A stretch of 64,000 bases of DNA from Paraburkholderia caffeinitolerans (GCF_902859945.1 NZ_CADIKL010000042.1:1-64000), one strand, 5' to 3'. Shown: positions 1-8,673, numbered from the stretch's first letter. Numbers and translations: made by a program. Notes: generated by a model from the letters alone, not told the origin.

Positions 1-70
1 GGACCGTGAAACAGCTCCACGCCGATGATAGTGCGGATTGCCCGTGTGAAAGTAGGTAATCGTCAGGCTC
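1..70 (+). rRNA. rrf: 5S ribosomal RNA, 3' part (cut by window start)
   Basis: The first 70 bases match the 3' half of a betaproteobacterial 5S rRNA: a GCCGATGATAGTG segment, then GTGTGAAAGTAGG and the CGTCAGGCTC end. The 5' part, and presumably the 16S and 23S genes, lie left of the window. A strong hairpin follows at once, as expected at the end of an rrn operon. Confidence 0.9.
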
Positions 71-84
71 CCTATGCAGTACGT

Positions 85-124
85 CCAGAACCCCGGTGGC
101 TCCGAAAGAGCACCGGGGTTCTGG
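85..124 (+). terminator. Hairpin after 5S rRNA
   Basis: CCAGAACCCCGGTG (85-98) pairs perfectly with CACCGGGGTTCTGG (111-124), giving a 14-bp stem 15 bases after the 5S end. The T-run behind it is weak (CGTTTA), so it may work together with the second hairpin at 173-209. Confidence 0.75.
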
Positions 125-172
125 CGTTTACGCGCGTGGGAAATGCAAAGCCAAATCTGTAAGCCCAAAGCG

Positions 173-209
173 AAAAAGCCGATCTGTAAATCACACAGAT
201 CGGCTTTTT
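173..209. terminator. Bidirectional intrinsic terminator
   Basis: AAAAAGCCGATCTGT (173-187) and ACAGATCGGCTTTTT (195-209) form a 15-bp stem with a 7-base loop, and a T-run follows on both strands. It lies between the rRNA operon (plus) and the end of the amidohydrolase gene (minus), so it can serve both. Confidence 0.85.
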
Positions 210-231
210 CGTTAGAAGCCGCAGCCAATCT

Positions 232-1425
232 CTACTTCTTGGCCAAAAATTTCATTGCCAGGTGCACCCAGTACGATGCGCCAACCGGCAGCAACTGATC
301 GTTGAAGTCATAGCTGGCGTTGTGCAGCATGCACGGTCCCGCGCCGTGGCCGGACTCGCGGTGCCCGCCGTCACCGTTGCCGAGGAACGCGTAGCAGCCC
401 GGCTTCTCAAGCAACATGAACGAGAAGTCCTCGGCGCCCATGGTCGGCTCGATGCTGTCGTTGACACGATCGGCGCCCACGACTTCCTTCATTACCTGCG
501 CGGCGAATTGGGCCTCCGCACTGCTGTTCACCGTCGGTGGGTAGTTGCGGTGGAACGTGATATCGACAGAACATTCGTAAGCCTCCGCCGTACTCTCCGC
601 TATTTTGCGCAGACGCGTCTCGATAAGATCGAGCGTTTCCGTCGTGAAGGTACGTGCGGTTCCCGCAATCCACGCCGTGTTTGGCACCACATTCACGGCG
701 TCGCCGGCGTGAATCTGCGTAATCGACAGAACTGCCGTATCGATCGGCTTCTTGTTGCGTGTGATGATGCTTTGCAGTCCATTGGCAATTTGCACTGCAG
801 TGAAAACCGGATCGCGTCCATTGTGCGGCAGCGCAGCATGCGATCCCACGCCTTTGATTTCGATGCGAAACTCGTTGCTCGACGCCATGATCGGCCCTTC
901 GGTCACGCCGAAGTATCCTTCCGGTATGCCCGGCCAGTTGTGAATGCCGAACACGGCGTCCACGGGGAAGCGTGTGAACAGCCCATCGTCGATCATGGCT
1001 TTCGCTCCGGCGCCGCCTTCTTCCGCGGGCTGGAAGATGAACACGATGGTGCCATCGAATTGACCGTGCTTCGCGAGATGCTGCGCCGCGCCGAGCAGCA
1101 TCGCCGTATGGCCGTCGTGGCCGCAAGCATGCATCTTCCCTTCGTTATGAGAGCGATGTTCGAATGTGTTCAGCTCCTGAATGGGCAGTGCATCCATATC
1201 GGCGCGCAGCCCGATGGATCGTGTGCCGCTGCCCCGTTTGAGCACGCCGACAACGCCCGTTTTGCCCAGCCCCCGATGCACCTCGATGCCCCATTCGGCG
1301 AGCTTCGATGCAACCAGCTCGGCAGTTTGGGTTTCTTCGTAGCGCAGTTCCGGGTGGGCGTGGATCGCTCGTCGTAAGCCCTGGATTTCGCCTTGGGCGG
1401 CCTGGATTTCCGGGATCAGTTTCAT
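232..1425 (-). CDS. M20D-family amidohydrolase/peptidase (hippurate hydrolase-like)
   Basis: A 397-residue cytoplasmic metallohydrolase of the M20D family (hippuricase, IAA-amino acid hydrolase, N-acyl-amino acid amidohydrolases), which cleaves N-acyl amide bonds. The metal-site motifs are visible: HACGHDGH with Cys101 and His103, PAEEGG with Glu135-Glu136, His162 in GIHNWPG, and a late His in MLHNASYDF. A dimerisation insert follows IEIKGVGSHAA. Length is normal for the family. The gene is monocistronic, converges on the rRNA operon and ends at a bidirectional terminator. The substrate cannot be told from sequence; hippurate, N-acetyl amino acids or peptides are all possible. Confidence 0.88.
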   Translation of the reverse strand: MKLIPEIQAAQGEIQGLRRAIHAHPELRYEETQTAELVASKLAEWGIEVHRGLGKTGVVGVLKRGSGTRSIGLRADMDALPIQELNTFEHRSHNEGKMHACGHDGHTAMLLGAAQHLAKHGQFDGTIVFIFQPAEEGGAGAKAMIDDGLFTRFPVDAVFGIHNWPGIPEGYFGVTEGPIMASSNEFRIEIKGVGSHAALPHNGRDPVFTAVQIANGLQSIITRNKKPIDTAVLSITQIHAGDAVNVVPNTAWIAGTARTFTTETLDLIETRLRKIAESTAEAYECSVDITFHRNYPPTVNSSAEAQFAAQVMKEVVGADRVNDSIEPTMGAEDFSFMLLEKPGCYAFLGNGDGGHRESGHGAGPCMLHNASYDFNDQLLPVGASYWVHLAMKFLAKK

Positions 1426-1600
1426 GGCGGACAGTGCTCGGGGAAGTGGGCGCCCGCGCTCTTGATCCGAGGCAGGCCTGGACGAACTATTCTACGCCGA
1501 ACCTTTTTTTTCGCGGCAACCGCTTGGGCGTGAGCCGGCTCTGTGCGCTGGACATAATAAAATCTCGGTATCGACATCACCTCTTATCGACGGATTCCTC

Positions 1601-3679
1601 ATGAACGCCCGAGCCGAATTTGCCCGCGCAGTCTGTCCCCACGACTGCCCCGACACCTGCGCGATGCGCGTGACCGTCGAAAACGGCAAGGCCATCAAGG
1701 TGAGCGGCGACCCTGATCATCCGCCGACGCAAGGTGTGCTCTGCACGAAAGTGACCCGTTACGCCGAGCGCGTGCATCACCCAAAACGCCTCACGCAACC
1801 GATGAAGCGAATCGGCCGCAAAGGCGAAGGGCGTTTCGAGCCGATCAGTTGGGATGAGGCATGCGCGATCGCGGCCGCACGCCTTGGCGAAATTGCGCAG
1901 CGCGCGCCCGAAGCGATCCTGCCGTATAGCTACGCCGGCACGATGGGGCTCGTGCAGGGAGACAGCATTGCGCAGCGCTTTTTCCACAGGCTCGGCGCGT
2001 CGCGGCTCGACCGCGCGATCTGTGCAGCGGCGGGCGCAGCGGGTCTGCGCTACACGTATGGATCGAGCCTCGGCATGCTCACCGAGCATTTCGCCGAGAG
2101 CGAAGTGATCCTGATCTGGGGCGCGAATCCGATCGCCTCGAACCTGCACTTCTGGACGCGCGCGCAGGAAGCCAAGCGCAATGGCGCGAAGCTGATCGCG
2201 ATCGACCCGTACCGTTCGCTCACGGCGGAGAAGTGCCACCAGCACATCGCGCTGAAGCCCGGCACCGATGGCGCGCTCGCGCTCGGCATGATGCACGTGC
2301 TGATCACGGAAGACGGCCTCGATCACGACTACATCGCGGCGCATACGCACGGCTTCGAGCAACTGAAGGCGCGCGCGCTCACTTATACGCCTGCGCGTGT
2401 CGCGCAGATCTGCGGCATCGAGGAGCAGATCGTCATCGATCTCGCGCGCCTCTACGCTTCGACGCGCAAGGCGGCGATTCGCATGAACTATGGTCTCCAG
2501 CGCGTGCGTGGCGGCGGCAACGCGGTGCGCGCGATCGCGTGCTTGCCGGCGCTGACCGGCGCATGGCGCGAGCGGGCGGGAGGCGTGCTCCTTTCATCGT
2601 CGGGTTGGGCGCCGGTCGACGGAAACGCGCTGCAGCGTCCCGATCTGATTCCTGGCTGGCCTAAGCATCAGCCGCGCATCGTCAACATGAACCAGGTCGG
2701 CGACGCGCTTACGCACGCGGGCGACGCCGCGTTCGGCCCGAAGGTCGAAGCGATCGTCGTGTATAACTCGAACCCGGTGGCGGTCGCGCCGGAGTCTGCG
2801 AAAGTAGCGGCGGGCTTTGCGCGCGAAGATCTGTTCACGATCGTGCTCGAACAATTCCAGACCGACACCGCCGACTATGCCGACTTGCTGCTGCCCGCCA
2901 CGACCCAGCTCGAGCACCTCGACGTTCACAAGTCCTACGGCCATACGTACGTGATGGCCAATCTGCCTGCTATCGCCCCGGTGGGCGAGGCGCGTCCGAA
3001 CACCGAGATCTTCCGCTCGATTGCGCGCGCAATGGGCCTGAACGAACCAGCGCTTTTCGAGAGCGACGAGGAAGTGGCCGCGCGTGCGTTCGACTGGAGC
3101 GATCCCGTACTTGCCGGCGCCGATTGGGCGAGGCTCAAGCAGGATGGTTGGATAAAGCTGAATATTGCCGATGCCCCATTTGCCAACGGCGGCTTCCGCA
3201 CGCCCACGGGCAAGTGCGAGTTCTACAGCGAGACGCTCGCGAAGGCTGGCCTTGAGCCGGTACCCGACTACCTGCCGCCGCACGAATCGGCGGACGGTGC
3301 GCCCGAGTTGGCCGCGCGCTATCCGCTGGCGATGATCTCGCCGCCCGCGCGAAACTTCCTCAACAGCACCTTTGTGAATGTCGAAAGCCTGCGGGCGACC
3401 GAAGGCGAGCCACATCTCGATCTCCATCCCACCGATGCCGCACGGCGTAATATCGCCGACGGCGACCAGGTGCGCGTCTTCAACGACCGCGGGTCGATGC
3501 AAGTGCGAGCTCGTGTTTCCGATCGCGCGCGCGAAGGCCTCGTGGTGGGCCTGTCGATCTGGTGGAAGAAGCTTGCACCGGACGGCCGCAACGCGAACGA
3601 AGTGACGAGCCAGGCACTCACAGATCTGGGTGGCTCGGCTACGTTTTATGACTGCCTCGTGGAAGTCGAACGCGCGTAA
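1601..3679 (+). CDS. Molybdopterin-dependent oxidoreductase, single-subunit type
   Basis: A 692-residue protein of the DMSO reductase/formate dehydrogenase superfamily. The N-terminus carries a 4Fe-4S motif (Cys12, Cys16, Cys20, Cys48 within VCPHDCPDTC and GVLC), followed by the molybdopterin domains. The C-terminal dinucleotide-binding domain starts near residue 565, where PPARNFLNSTF is recognisable. No Tat signal is seen, so the enzyme should be cytoplasmic. No iron-sulfur, cytochrome or quinol subunit gene lies next to it, so its electron partner is unknown. The start has little Shine-Dalgarno sequence in front, but the iron-sulfur motif close to the N-terminus supports it. The substrate is not predictable; a formate dehydrogenase-like or nitrate/thiosulfate-type role is possible. 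Confidence 0.85.
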   Translation: MNARAEFARAVCPHDCPDTCAMRVTVENGKAIKVSGDPDHPPTQGVLCTKVTRYAERVHHPKRLTQPMKRIGRKGEGRFEPISWDEACAIAAARLGEIAQRAPEAILPYSYAGTMGLVQGDSIAQRFFHRLGASRLDRAICAAAGAAGLRYTYGSSLGMLTEHFAESEVILIWGANPIASNLHFWTRAQEAKRNGAKLIAIDPYRSLTAEKCHQHIALKPGTDGALALGMMHVLITEDGLDHDYIAAHTHGFEQLKARALTYTPARVAQICGIEEQIVIDLARLYASTRKAAIRMNYGLQRVRGGGNAVRAIACLPALTGAWRERAGGVLLSSSGWAPVDGNALQRPDLIPGWPKHQPRIVNMNQVGDALTHAGDAAFGPKVEAIVVYNSNPVAVAPESAKVAAGFAREDLFTIVLEQFQTDTADYADLLLPATTQLEHLDVHKSYGHTYVMANLPAIAPVGEARPNTEIFRSIARAMGLNEPALFESDEEVAARAFDWSDPVLAGADWARLKQDGWIKLNIADAPFANGGFRTPTGKCEFYSETLAKAGLEPVPDYLPPHESADGAPELAARYPLAMISPPARNFLNSTFVNVESLRATEGEPHLDLHPTDAARRNIADGDQVRVFNDRGSMQVRARVSDRAREGLVVGLSIWWKKLAPDGRNANEVTSQALTDLGGSATFYDCLVEVERA

Positions 3680-3824
3680 GCCCTAAAAATCACCGCTTAA
3701 AAAAGCGCTCGCAGCAGTTCGAGGGGGCTTTCTAACTCGCTGATTCGAGGAAGAAAAACGCCTCTTGCATGCTACGATCAGCGTTTTAGCACGACCATTC
3801 GAAAAATTCAGGAGGAGACGCCGC

Positions 3825-5501
3825 ATGGATAAAGTCTGGCTGAAATCGTACCCACCCGGCGTACCCGCTGAAATCGACGCGAGCCAATATGCGTCCATCA
3901 CGGCGCTGCTCGCGGAGAGCTTCGATGCTAACCGCTCGAAGCCCGCGTTCGCGTGCATGGGCAAGTCCATCACGTACGGCCAGCTCGACGAACTTTCGAA
4001 GCGGCTCGCGGCATGGTTTCAGTCGCGTGGCATCGCGCCCGGCGCGCGCATCGCGATCATGATGCCGAATGTGTTGCAGTACCCGGTTGCGCTGGCCGCG
4101 ATTCTGCGCGCGGGTTATGTCGTCGTGAACGTGAATCCTCTCTACACGCCGCGCGAGCTCGAACATCAGCTCAAGGACAGCGGTGCCGAAGCCATCATCC
4201 TCCTCGAGAATTTCGCTGTCACGCTGCAGGCAGTCATTACGCGGACGCGCGTGAAGCACATCGTGGTGGCGTCGATGGGCGATCTGCTCGGTGCGGCGAA
4301 GGGTTTCATCGTGAACTACGTCGTGCGCAACGTGAAGAAGATGGTGCCGGCCTGGAGCCTGCCGGGTCACGTGAGCTTCAACGACGCGCTCTCGGCCGGC
4401 GCGCGCCTCACCTTCAAGCCTGTCGAGCAGAAGCCCGAAGACATCGCGTTCCTCCAGTACACGGGCGGCACGACCGGTGTGTCGAAAGGCGCAACGCTGC
4501 TGCATCGCAACCTCGTCGCGAACGTGCTGCAATCGGCGGCTTGGACCGAGCCCGCACTTGCGCGCCTGCCCGCCGGCACCCAGCCGGTGACGGTCGCGGC
4601 ACTGCCGCTTTATCACGTGTTCGCGCTTACCGTCTGCGGCCTGCTGACGATGCGCACGGGCGGCCTGGCCATACTGATCCCGAATCCTCGCGACATCGCT
4701 GGGATGATCAAGGATCTGCAGGGCTATTCGATCACGACCTTTCCTGCGGTCAACACGCTCTACAACGCGATCCTCAATCATCCCGATTTCGACAAGCTCG
4801 ACTTCTCGCATCTGCTGGTGGCCAACGGCGGTGGCATGGCGGTGCAGGAGGCAGTGGCGAAGCGCTGGTACGAGCGCACGCATACGCCAATCGTCGAAGG
4901 CTATGGCCTTTCGGAAACCTCGCCCTGCGTGACCTGCAACCCGACCAACGCGACTGAGTACACGGGTACGATCGGCTTGCCGATGCCGTCGACCGAAATC
5001 TCGATTCGCGACGACGACGGCAACGAGTTGTCCATTGGCCAAGCGGGCGAGATCTGCATTCGCGGCCCGCAGGTGATGGCGGGTTACTGGCAGCGCCCGG
5101 AAGAGACGGCCAAAGTGATGACCGCCGATGGCTTCTTCAAGTCTGGCGACGTGGGGGTGATGAGCGACCGCGGTTACGTGAAGCTCGTCGACCGCAAGAA
5201 GGACATGATTCTCGTCTCGGGCTTCAACGTCTATCCGAACGAAATCGAAGATGTGGTCGCGAAGCTGCCCGGCGTGTTCGAAGTGGCGGCCGTGGGCGTG
5301 CCCGACGCGAATTCGGGCGAGGCGGTGAAGCTCTATATCGTGAAGAAGGATCCGGCGCTCACCGACAAGGAAGTCTTCGAGTACTGCAAGGCGCAACTGA
5401 CCGGATACAAGCGGCCGAAAGCCATCGAGTTCCGCACCGACCTGCCTAAGAGCAACGTCGGCAAGATTCTGCGGCGCGAGTTGCGCGACGCGAGCGCGTA
5501 A
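3825..5501 (+). CDS. fadD: Long-chain fatty acid-CoA ligase (FadD-like)
   Basis: A 558-residue member of the ANL adenylate-forming superfamily. It activates fatty acids to acyl-CoA with ATP at the inner face of the membrane, for beta-oxidation or lipid synthesis. The AMP/ATP-binding P-loop YTGGTTGVSKGA begins near residue 212, GYGLSETSP is the A5 motif, and the C-terminal lid has the KDMILVSGFNVYPNEIE linker and a late catalytic Lys in SNVGKILRRE. The start at 3825 is chosen over an upstream in-frame ATG because AGGAGGA (about 3811-3817) sits correctly in front of it and MDKVWLKSYPPG is the usual family N-terminus. A clear terminator follows. Confidence 0.92.
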   Translation: MDKVWLKSYPPGVPAEIDASQYASITALLAESFDANRSKPAFACMGKSITYGQLDELSKRLAAWFQSRGIAPGARIAIMMPNVLQYPVALAAILRAGYVVVNVNPLYTPRELEHQLKDSGAEAIILLENFAVTLQAVITRTRVKHIVVASMGDLLGAAKGFIVNYVVRNVKKMVPAWSLPGHVSFNDALSAGARLTFKPVEQKPEDIAFLQYTGGTTGVSKGATLLHRNLVANVLQSAAWTEPALARLPAGTQPVTVAALPLYHVFALTVCGLLTMRTGGLAILIPNPRDIAGMIKDLQGYSITTFPAVNTLYNAILNHPDFDKLDFSHLLVANGGGMAVQEAVAKRWYERTHTPIVEGYGLSETSPCVTCNPTNATEYTGTIGLPMPSTEISIRDDDGNELSIGQAGEICIRGPQVMAGYWQRPEETAKVMTADGFFKSGDVGVMSDRGYVKLVDRKKDMILVSGFNVYPNEIEDVVAKLPGVFEVAAVGVPDANSGEAVKLYIVKKDPALTDKEVFEYCKAQLTGYKRPKAIEFRTDLPKSNVGKILRRELRDASA

Positions 5502-5528
5502 TTCCTCTGCCGTCAAATAGGCACTGAA

Positions 5529-5560
5529 GGCCTGCCCGAAAGGGCGGGCCTTTTTATTTT
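5529..5560 (+). terminator. Intrinsic terminator after fadD
   Basis: GGCCTGCCC and GGGCGGGCC form a 9-bp stem (one T-G wobble) with a GAAA loop, followed by TTTTTATTTT. Confidence 0.88.
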
Positions 5561-5602
5561 GGCGCCGGCAAGGAGGCGTGCTGGGTCCAGGTCGCACCCA
5601 AG

Positions 5603-5626
5603 AAAAAAGGCGCCCGCAGGCGCCTT
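5603..5626 (-). terminator. Intrinsic terminator after the porin gene
   Basis: AAGGCGCC (5607-5614) and GGCGCCTT (5619-5626) form an 8-bp stem. Read on the minus strand it is followed by a T6 run (5608-5603), just past the porin stop. Confidence 0.85.
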
Positions 5627-5649
5627 AGAGACTGAAACGGCTGTTCTTA

Positions 5650-6828
5650 TTAGAACTTGTGACGGATACCGATGCGAGCCTGGAACTGGTTGCCGTTGCT
5701 CGACGGGACGATGGGGCCGTTGAGCGCCGCAACAGCGGCGGCGCCCGTCGAGTCGGTGCCTGTCGCGTGCTGATACACACCGATCAGGTAGACGTCCGTG
5801 CGCTTCGACAGGAAATAGTCCGTGCCGAGCGAGTACTGGAAGTACTTCGCACCGCTTTGGCTCGTGCCGTTTGCCAGCGTGACGCTCTGGCCGTCCGTGA
5901 AGTCGAACGCGAAGCCAGCCAACAGAGCCGGCGTGAACTGGTACTTGAAGTTCGCTTCGACGTTGTTGAAGAAGACGTTCGAACCGGTCTCGTATCTCGT
6001 CTGGCCGGTCGTGCCGAGGTTCCGGAAGCTGATGTTCGAGTACGTCAGGCCGAAGGTCGCCGCGCCGAACGTGTATGCGCCGCCTGCGCCGATGACCTGA
6101 TAGGTGTTGGCCGTTGCGAAGCCGCCGTACACCGGGGTGGACGCGGTCGTCAGCGGCGACGAGGACGGGCCGTTGTTGAACAGGCCGCCGAAGGCGTTCG
6201 GCGTGCGCGCATTCAGGTAACCAATGCCGAGGGCGAGAGGGCCATTGTTATAGCCAGCACCCAGCGACCAGATCTGGTTCCCCGTGAAGTTGCCCGCCTG
6301 GCCACCGAAGCTGTAAGTGCCGCCGAACGTCAGGCCAGCGTAGTTCACGCTCGTGAACTTGACCGTGTTGTTCGTACGGTAGGCGTTGTTGAAGTTGTCC
6401 AGGTCTTGCGGGTGAGCCGCGAGGTAGCCGCCCCACTGGTCGCCGGCTTCCAGCGGACCGACGTAGTCGACGACGGAGTCGTACTGGCGACCAAAAGTGA
6501 CCGTGCCGAACTGCGAGCTGGACAGGCCGACATAAGCCTGACGGCCGAACATCAGGCCGCCCTGGCCGAGCTTGCCGTTGTTCACGTCGAAGCCGTTTTC
6601 GAGCACGAAGACCGCTTTCAGGCCACCGCCGAGGTCTTCAGCACCACGCAGACCGAAGCGGCTGCCTTGCATCACGCCGCTCGACAGGTTGTACAGATGC
6701 TTGCCGCCCGTGTTCGTGTTGATGTTGAAACCTTCATCGATGATGCCGTACAGCGTGACGCTGCTCTGAGCGTGCGCAACGCCCGCAAACGCGCCCAGCG
6801 CAGCGAGCGCGAGAAGCGACTTCTTCAT
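5650..6828 (-). CDS. General (gram-negative) outer-membrane porin
   Basis: A 392-residue trimeric beta-barrel porin of the Burkholderiales OpcP/OmpC-like family. The signal peptide MKKSLLALAALGAFAGVAHA ends with a signal peptidase I AHA-Q site. The mature part begins QSSVTLYGIIDEGF, the hallmark of this family, has GRQAYVGLSS in the first third, and ends in a terminal phenylalanine (GIRHKF) as required for BAM-dependent insertion. A GGAGAT Shine-Dalgarno sequence precedes the ATG. It forms a passive channel for small hydrophilic solutes. Monocistronic, with its own terminator and a long upstream region. Substrate preference is not predictable. Confidence 0.93.
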   Translation of the reverse strand: MKKSLLALAALGAFAGVAHAQSSVTLYGIIDEGFNINTNTGGKHLYNLSSGVMQGSRFGLRGAEDLGGGLKAVFVLENGFDVNNGKLGQGGLMFGRQAYVGLSSSQFGTVTFGRQYDSVVDYVGPLEAGDQWGGYLAAHPQDLDNFNNAYRTNNTVKFTSVNYAGLTFGGTYSFGGQAGNFTGNQIWSLGAGYNNGPLALGIGYLNARTPNAFGGLFNNGPSSSPLTTASTPVYGGFATANTYQVIGAGGAYTFGAATFGLTYSNISFRNLGTTGQTRYETGSNVFFNNVEANFKYQFTPALLAGFAFDFTDGQSVTLANGTSQSGAKYFQYSLGTDYFLSKRTDVYLIGVYQHATGTDSTGAAAVAALNGPIVPSSNGNQFQARIGIRHKF

Positions 6829-7164
6829 TGAATGATCTCCAGTGTTGTTTTACGACTTTAATGCGTCTTGTCAGCGAGGCCGATTTATTGTCTAGCGCGG
6901 GCCTGGCCATCCAACTTCGCGAGAAGTTGCCCGGTAATGTAACAAACCGTTTATGCGCGACAAAGGAAAAGCCTGGCCGCCCGTAAGTACCTGTTTCGTT
7001 TACACAACATGGTCTAAAATATGCGCCTGAAATCGGCTCTGCCCCGGATTGACGACGCGAGGCGAGTTCCTGTAGTGATTTCAAACGTCCGGTCGGTCGG
7101 GTTTTGCGCGCTTTCGTTTTGCGGCAGGGCGCAGTGGTTTGCGGTAGATATGAAGGGAGGTTGG
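6829..7164. other. Divergent intergenic region between porin and coq7
   Basis: 336 bases hold the promoters of two divergent genes. It is more AT-rich than its neighbours. A TAAAAT at 7015-7020 could be a -10 for coq7, but I see no good -35. CAACTTC-GCGA-GAAGTTG (6912-6929) is an inverted repeat on the porin side. No convincing small gene is present; the in-frame upstream extension of coq7 from 7021 lacks family similarity. Confidence 0.5.
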
Positions 7165-7839
7165 ATGACGTTTGACGAATTGATCACCGAGTTCGATCGA
7201 GGCCTGCGCTCGATCACCGGAGTGTCGCGCATGTCGCGGCCCATGCCGCAGCCGTCAGCCGTTGCTGCCGAACTCCCGGCGGTCGCCGAGGAGTTGGCTG
7301 CGTCGTCCGAAGTGTCCGGCGAACTCACGCCTGCCGAGCGTGCTCACGCGGCGGGACTCATGCGCGTGAATCACGTGGGTGAAGTGTGCGCCCAGGCGCT
7401 TTATCAAGCGCAAAAGCTTTCCGCGCGCTCTCCCACGCTCAAGGCTGCGTTCGACCAGGCGGCGCGCGAAGAAGAAGACCATCTCGCGTGGACGGCTCGG
7501 CGTCTCGAAGCGCTCGACTCGCGCCCGAGCCTGCTCAATCCGCTCTGGTACGCAGGAGCGCTGGCCATCGGCCTCGCGGCCGGCCGTCTTGGCGACAAGG
7601 TCAGCCTTGGCTTCATGGCGGAAACCGAGCGCCAGGTGGAGCATCATCTCGACAGTCACCTCGATGCGCTGCCGCCCGCCGACCTCGAGTCGCGCGCGAT
7701 CGTCGAGCAAATGCGCGCCGACGAGATCGCCCATGCGAAATCGGCTACAGATTTGGGTGGCGTTGATTTGCCGCTGCCGGTGCGCTCGCTGATGCGCGTG
7801 GCATCGAAAATCATGACCCGCACGGCCTACTACGTTTGA
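7165..7839 (+). CDS. coq7: Demethoxyubiquinone hydroxylase (Coq7-type)
   Basis: A 224-residue membrane-associated di-iron monooxygenase that hydroxylates the demethoxyubiquinol ring at C6 in ubiquinone synthesis, replacing UbiF in many proteobacteria. The COQ7 four-helix bundle occupies the C-terminal 170 residues, with iron ligands in MRVNHVGEVCAQALYQ, REEEDHLAW, ETERQVEHHL and MRADEIAHA (Glu and ExxH motifs). The start at 7165 is chosen because GGGAGG lies 5 bases before it and MTFDELI is the usual family start. The N-terminal 50 residues are Pro/Ala-rich and probably flexible. Stands alone, divergent from the porin. Confidence 0.93.
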   Translation: MTFDELITEFDRGLRSITGVSRMSRPMPQPSAVAAELPAVAEELAASSEVSGELTPAERAHAAGLMRVNHVGEVCAQALYQAQKLSARSPTLKAAFDQAAREEEDHLAWTARRLEALDSRPSLLNPLWYAGALAIGLAAGRLGDKVSLGFMAETERQVEHHLDSHLDALPPADLESRAIVEQMRADEIAHAKSATDLGGVDLPLPVRSLMRVASKIMTRTAYYV

Positions 7840-7848
7840 TATGCTTCA

Positions 7849-7874
7849 ACGGGCCGGCTTCCTGGCCGGCCCGT
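7849..7874 (+). terminator. Hairpin after coq7, weak terminator
   Basis: ACGGGCCGGC and GCCGGCCCGT pair over 10 bp around a 6-base loop, 10 bases after the coq7 stop. No T-run follows directly (the nearest TTTTT is about 12 bases on), so termination is likely but not certain. Confidence 0.5.
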
Positions 7875-8090
7875 ACAAGTCCCGGATTTTTACCGCTTTC
7901 TCTCGCCCGAATTAATCCCCGCCAAGTCCCCGCACCATCGTGGTTTTCTCCGCGCATTTCACGTATCACCTTCACAACCGTCGTTAGCTCATTCATTCAT
8001 AACGGTTTTTGGTTTTTCGTCCGACTTGAACAAGCGCCGCTAAGTCCTTGTTCTAGCGGATAAATTTCGTCAAAAATCGCGCCACCCACC

Positions 8091-8119
8091 TTGACCCTCG
8101 TAGGTCGTTCCTCTAAAGT
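8091..8119 (+). promoter_or_regulatory. Candidate mra promoter
   Basis: TTGACC (8091-8096) and TAAAGT (8114-8119) are separated by exactly 17 bases, a good sigma-70 promoter. It lies about 110 bases before mraZ and overlaps the operator repeats, so MraZ bound there should block RNA polymerase. Confidence 0.7.
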
Positions 8120-8150
8120 GGGAGACAGTGTGAGAAAGTGTATTTTCGTG
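8117..8150 (+). promoter_or_regulatory. MraZ operator (period-10 direct repeats)
   Basis: Consecutive decamers AGTGGGAGAC, AGTGTGAGAA, AGTGTATTTT and CGTGTGATTT share GTG at exactly 10-base spacing (8118, 8128, 8138, 8148). MraZ is known to bind direct repeats of this kind (TGGGA or GTG cores, one helical turn apart) in front of its own operon. The first repeat overlaps the -10 box. Confidence 0.75.
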
Positions 8151-8227
8151 TGATTTCAGAAGCGCATTCGGGTAAATTTCCTGAGATTTAGACGGGCGGC
8201 GATAGGCGCCGCGCGAGGGGGAGCAAA

Positions 8228-8656
8228 TTGTTCCAGGGGGCGTCGGCGCTGACACTCGATGCGAAAGGGCGGATGTCGATTCCGTCGCGCTATCGGGATG
8301 CGCTGCAACAACAGGCAGAAGGCCGGGTGACGATCACCAAGCACCCGGACGGCTGCCTGTTGCTATTTCCGCGCCCCGAATGGGAGGTGTTCCGCGCGAA
8401 AGTCGCGGCGTTGCCGATGGACGCGCACTGGTGGCGCCGCATTTTTCTCGGCAATGCCTCCGACGTCGATCTCGATAGCGCGGGCCGCGTGCTCGTCTCG
8501 CCTGAATTACGTCTGGCAGCAGGAATGGAAAGGGAAGTCATGCTGCTCGGCATGGGTAGTCATTTTGAGTTGTGGGATGCGCAGACCTACGCCGCCAAGG
8601 AACAGGCGGCGATGGCTCAGGGCATGCCTGACGCCTTGAAAAATTTCACGTTCTGA
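8228..8656 (+). CDS. mraZ: Transcriptional regulator MraZ
   Basis: A 142-residue MraZ with the two SpoVT-AbrB-like halves typical of the family. It oligomerises into a ring and represses the dcw operon by binding repeats before its own gene. MFQGASALTLDAKGR is the conserved start and begins with TTG at 8228; GAGGGGGA lies directly in front as a Shine-Dalgarno sequence, and no ATG in frame would keep the conserved N-terminus. It is the first gene of the division and cell-wall cluster, followed after 17 bases by rsmH. Its own likely operator lies at 8117-8150. Confidence 0.95.
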   Translation: MFQGASALTLDAKGRMSIPSRYRDALQQQAEGRVTITKHPDGCLLLFPRPEWEVFRAKVAALPMDAHWWRRIFLGNASDVDLDSAGRVLVSPELRLAAGMEREVMLLGMGSHFELWDAQTYAAKEQAAMAQGMPDALKNFTF

Positions 8657-8673
8657 TCGCGGTTTAAAACGCT

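Larger units (their letters stand above)
7840..8227. other. coq7-mraZ intergenic region
   Basis: 388 AT-richer bases. It holds the coq7 hairpin, a second weak stem AACCGT/ACGGTT followed by T5 (7976-8010), then the mra promoter and MraZ operator (8091-8150). I see no credible gene in it. Confidence 0.6.

Noticed and set aside
74..298. 74-codon open frame after the 5S rRNA
   Set aside because: It runs through two terminator hairpins and into the end of the amidohydrolase gene.
3786..5597. 603-codon open frame antisense to fadD
   Set aside because: Shadow frame; fadD on the plus strand has all catalytic motifs and a good ribosome site.
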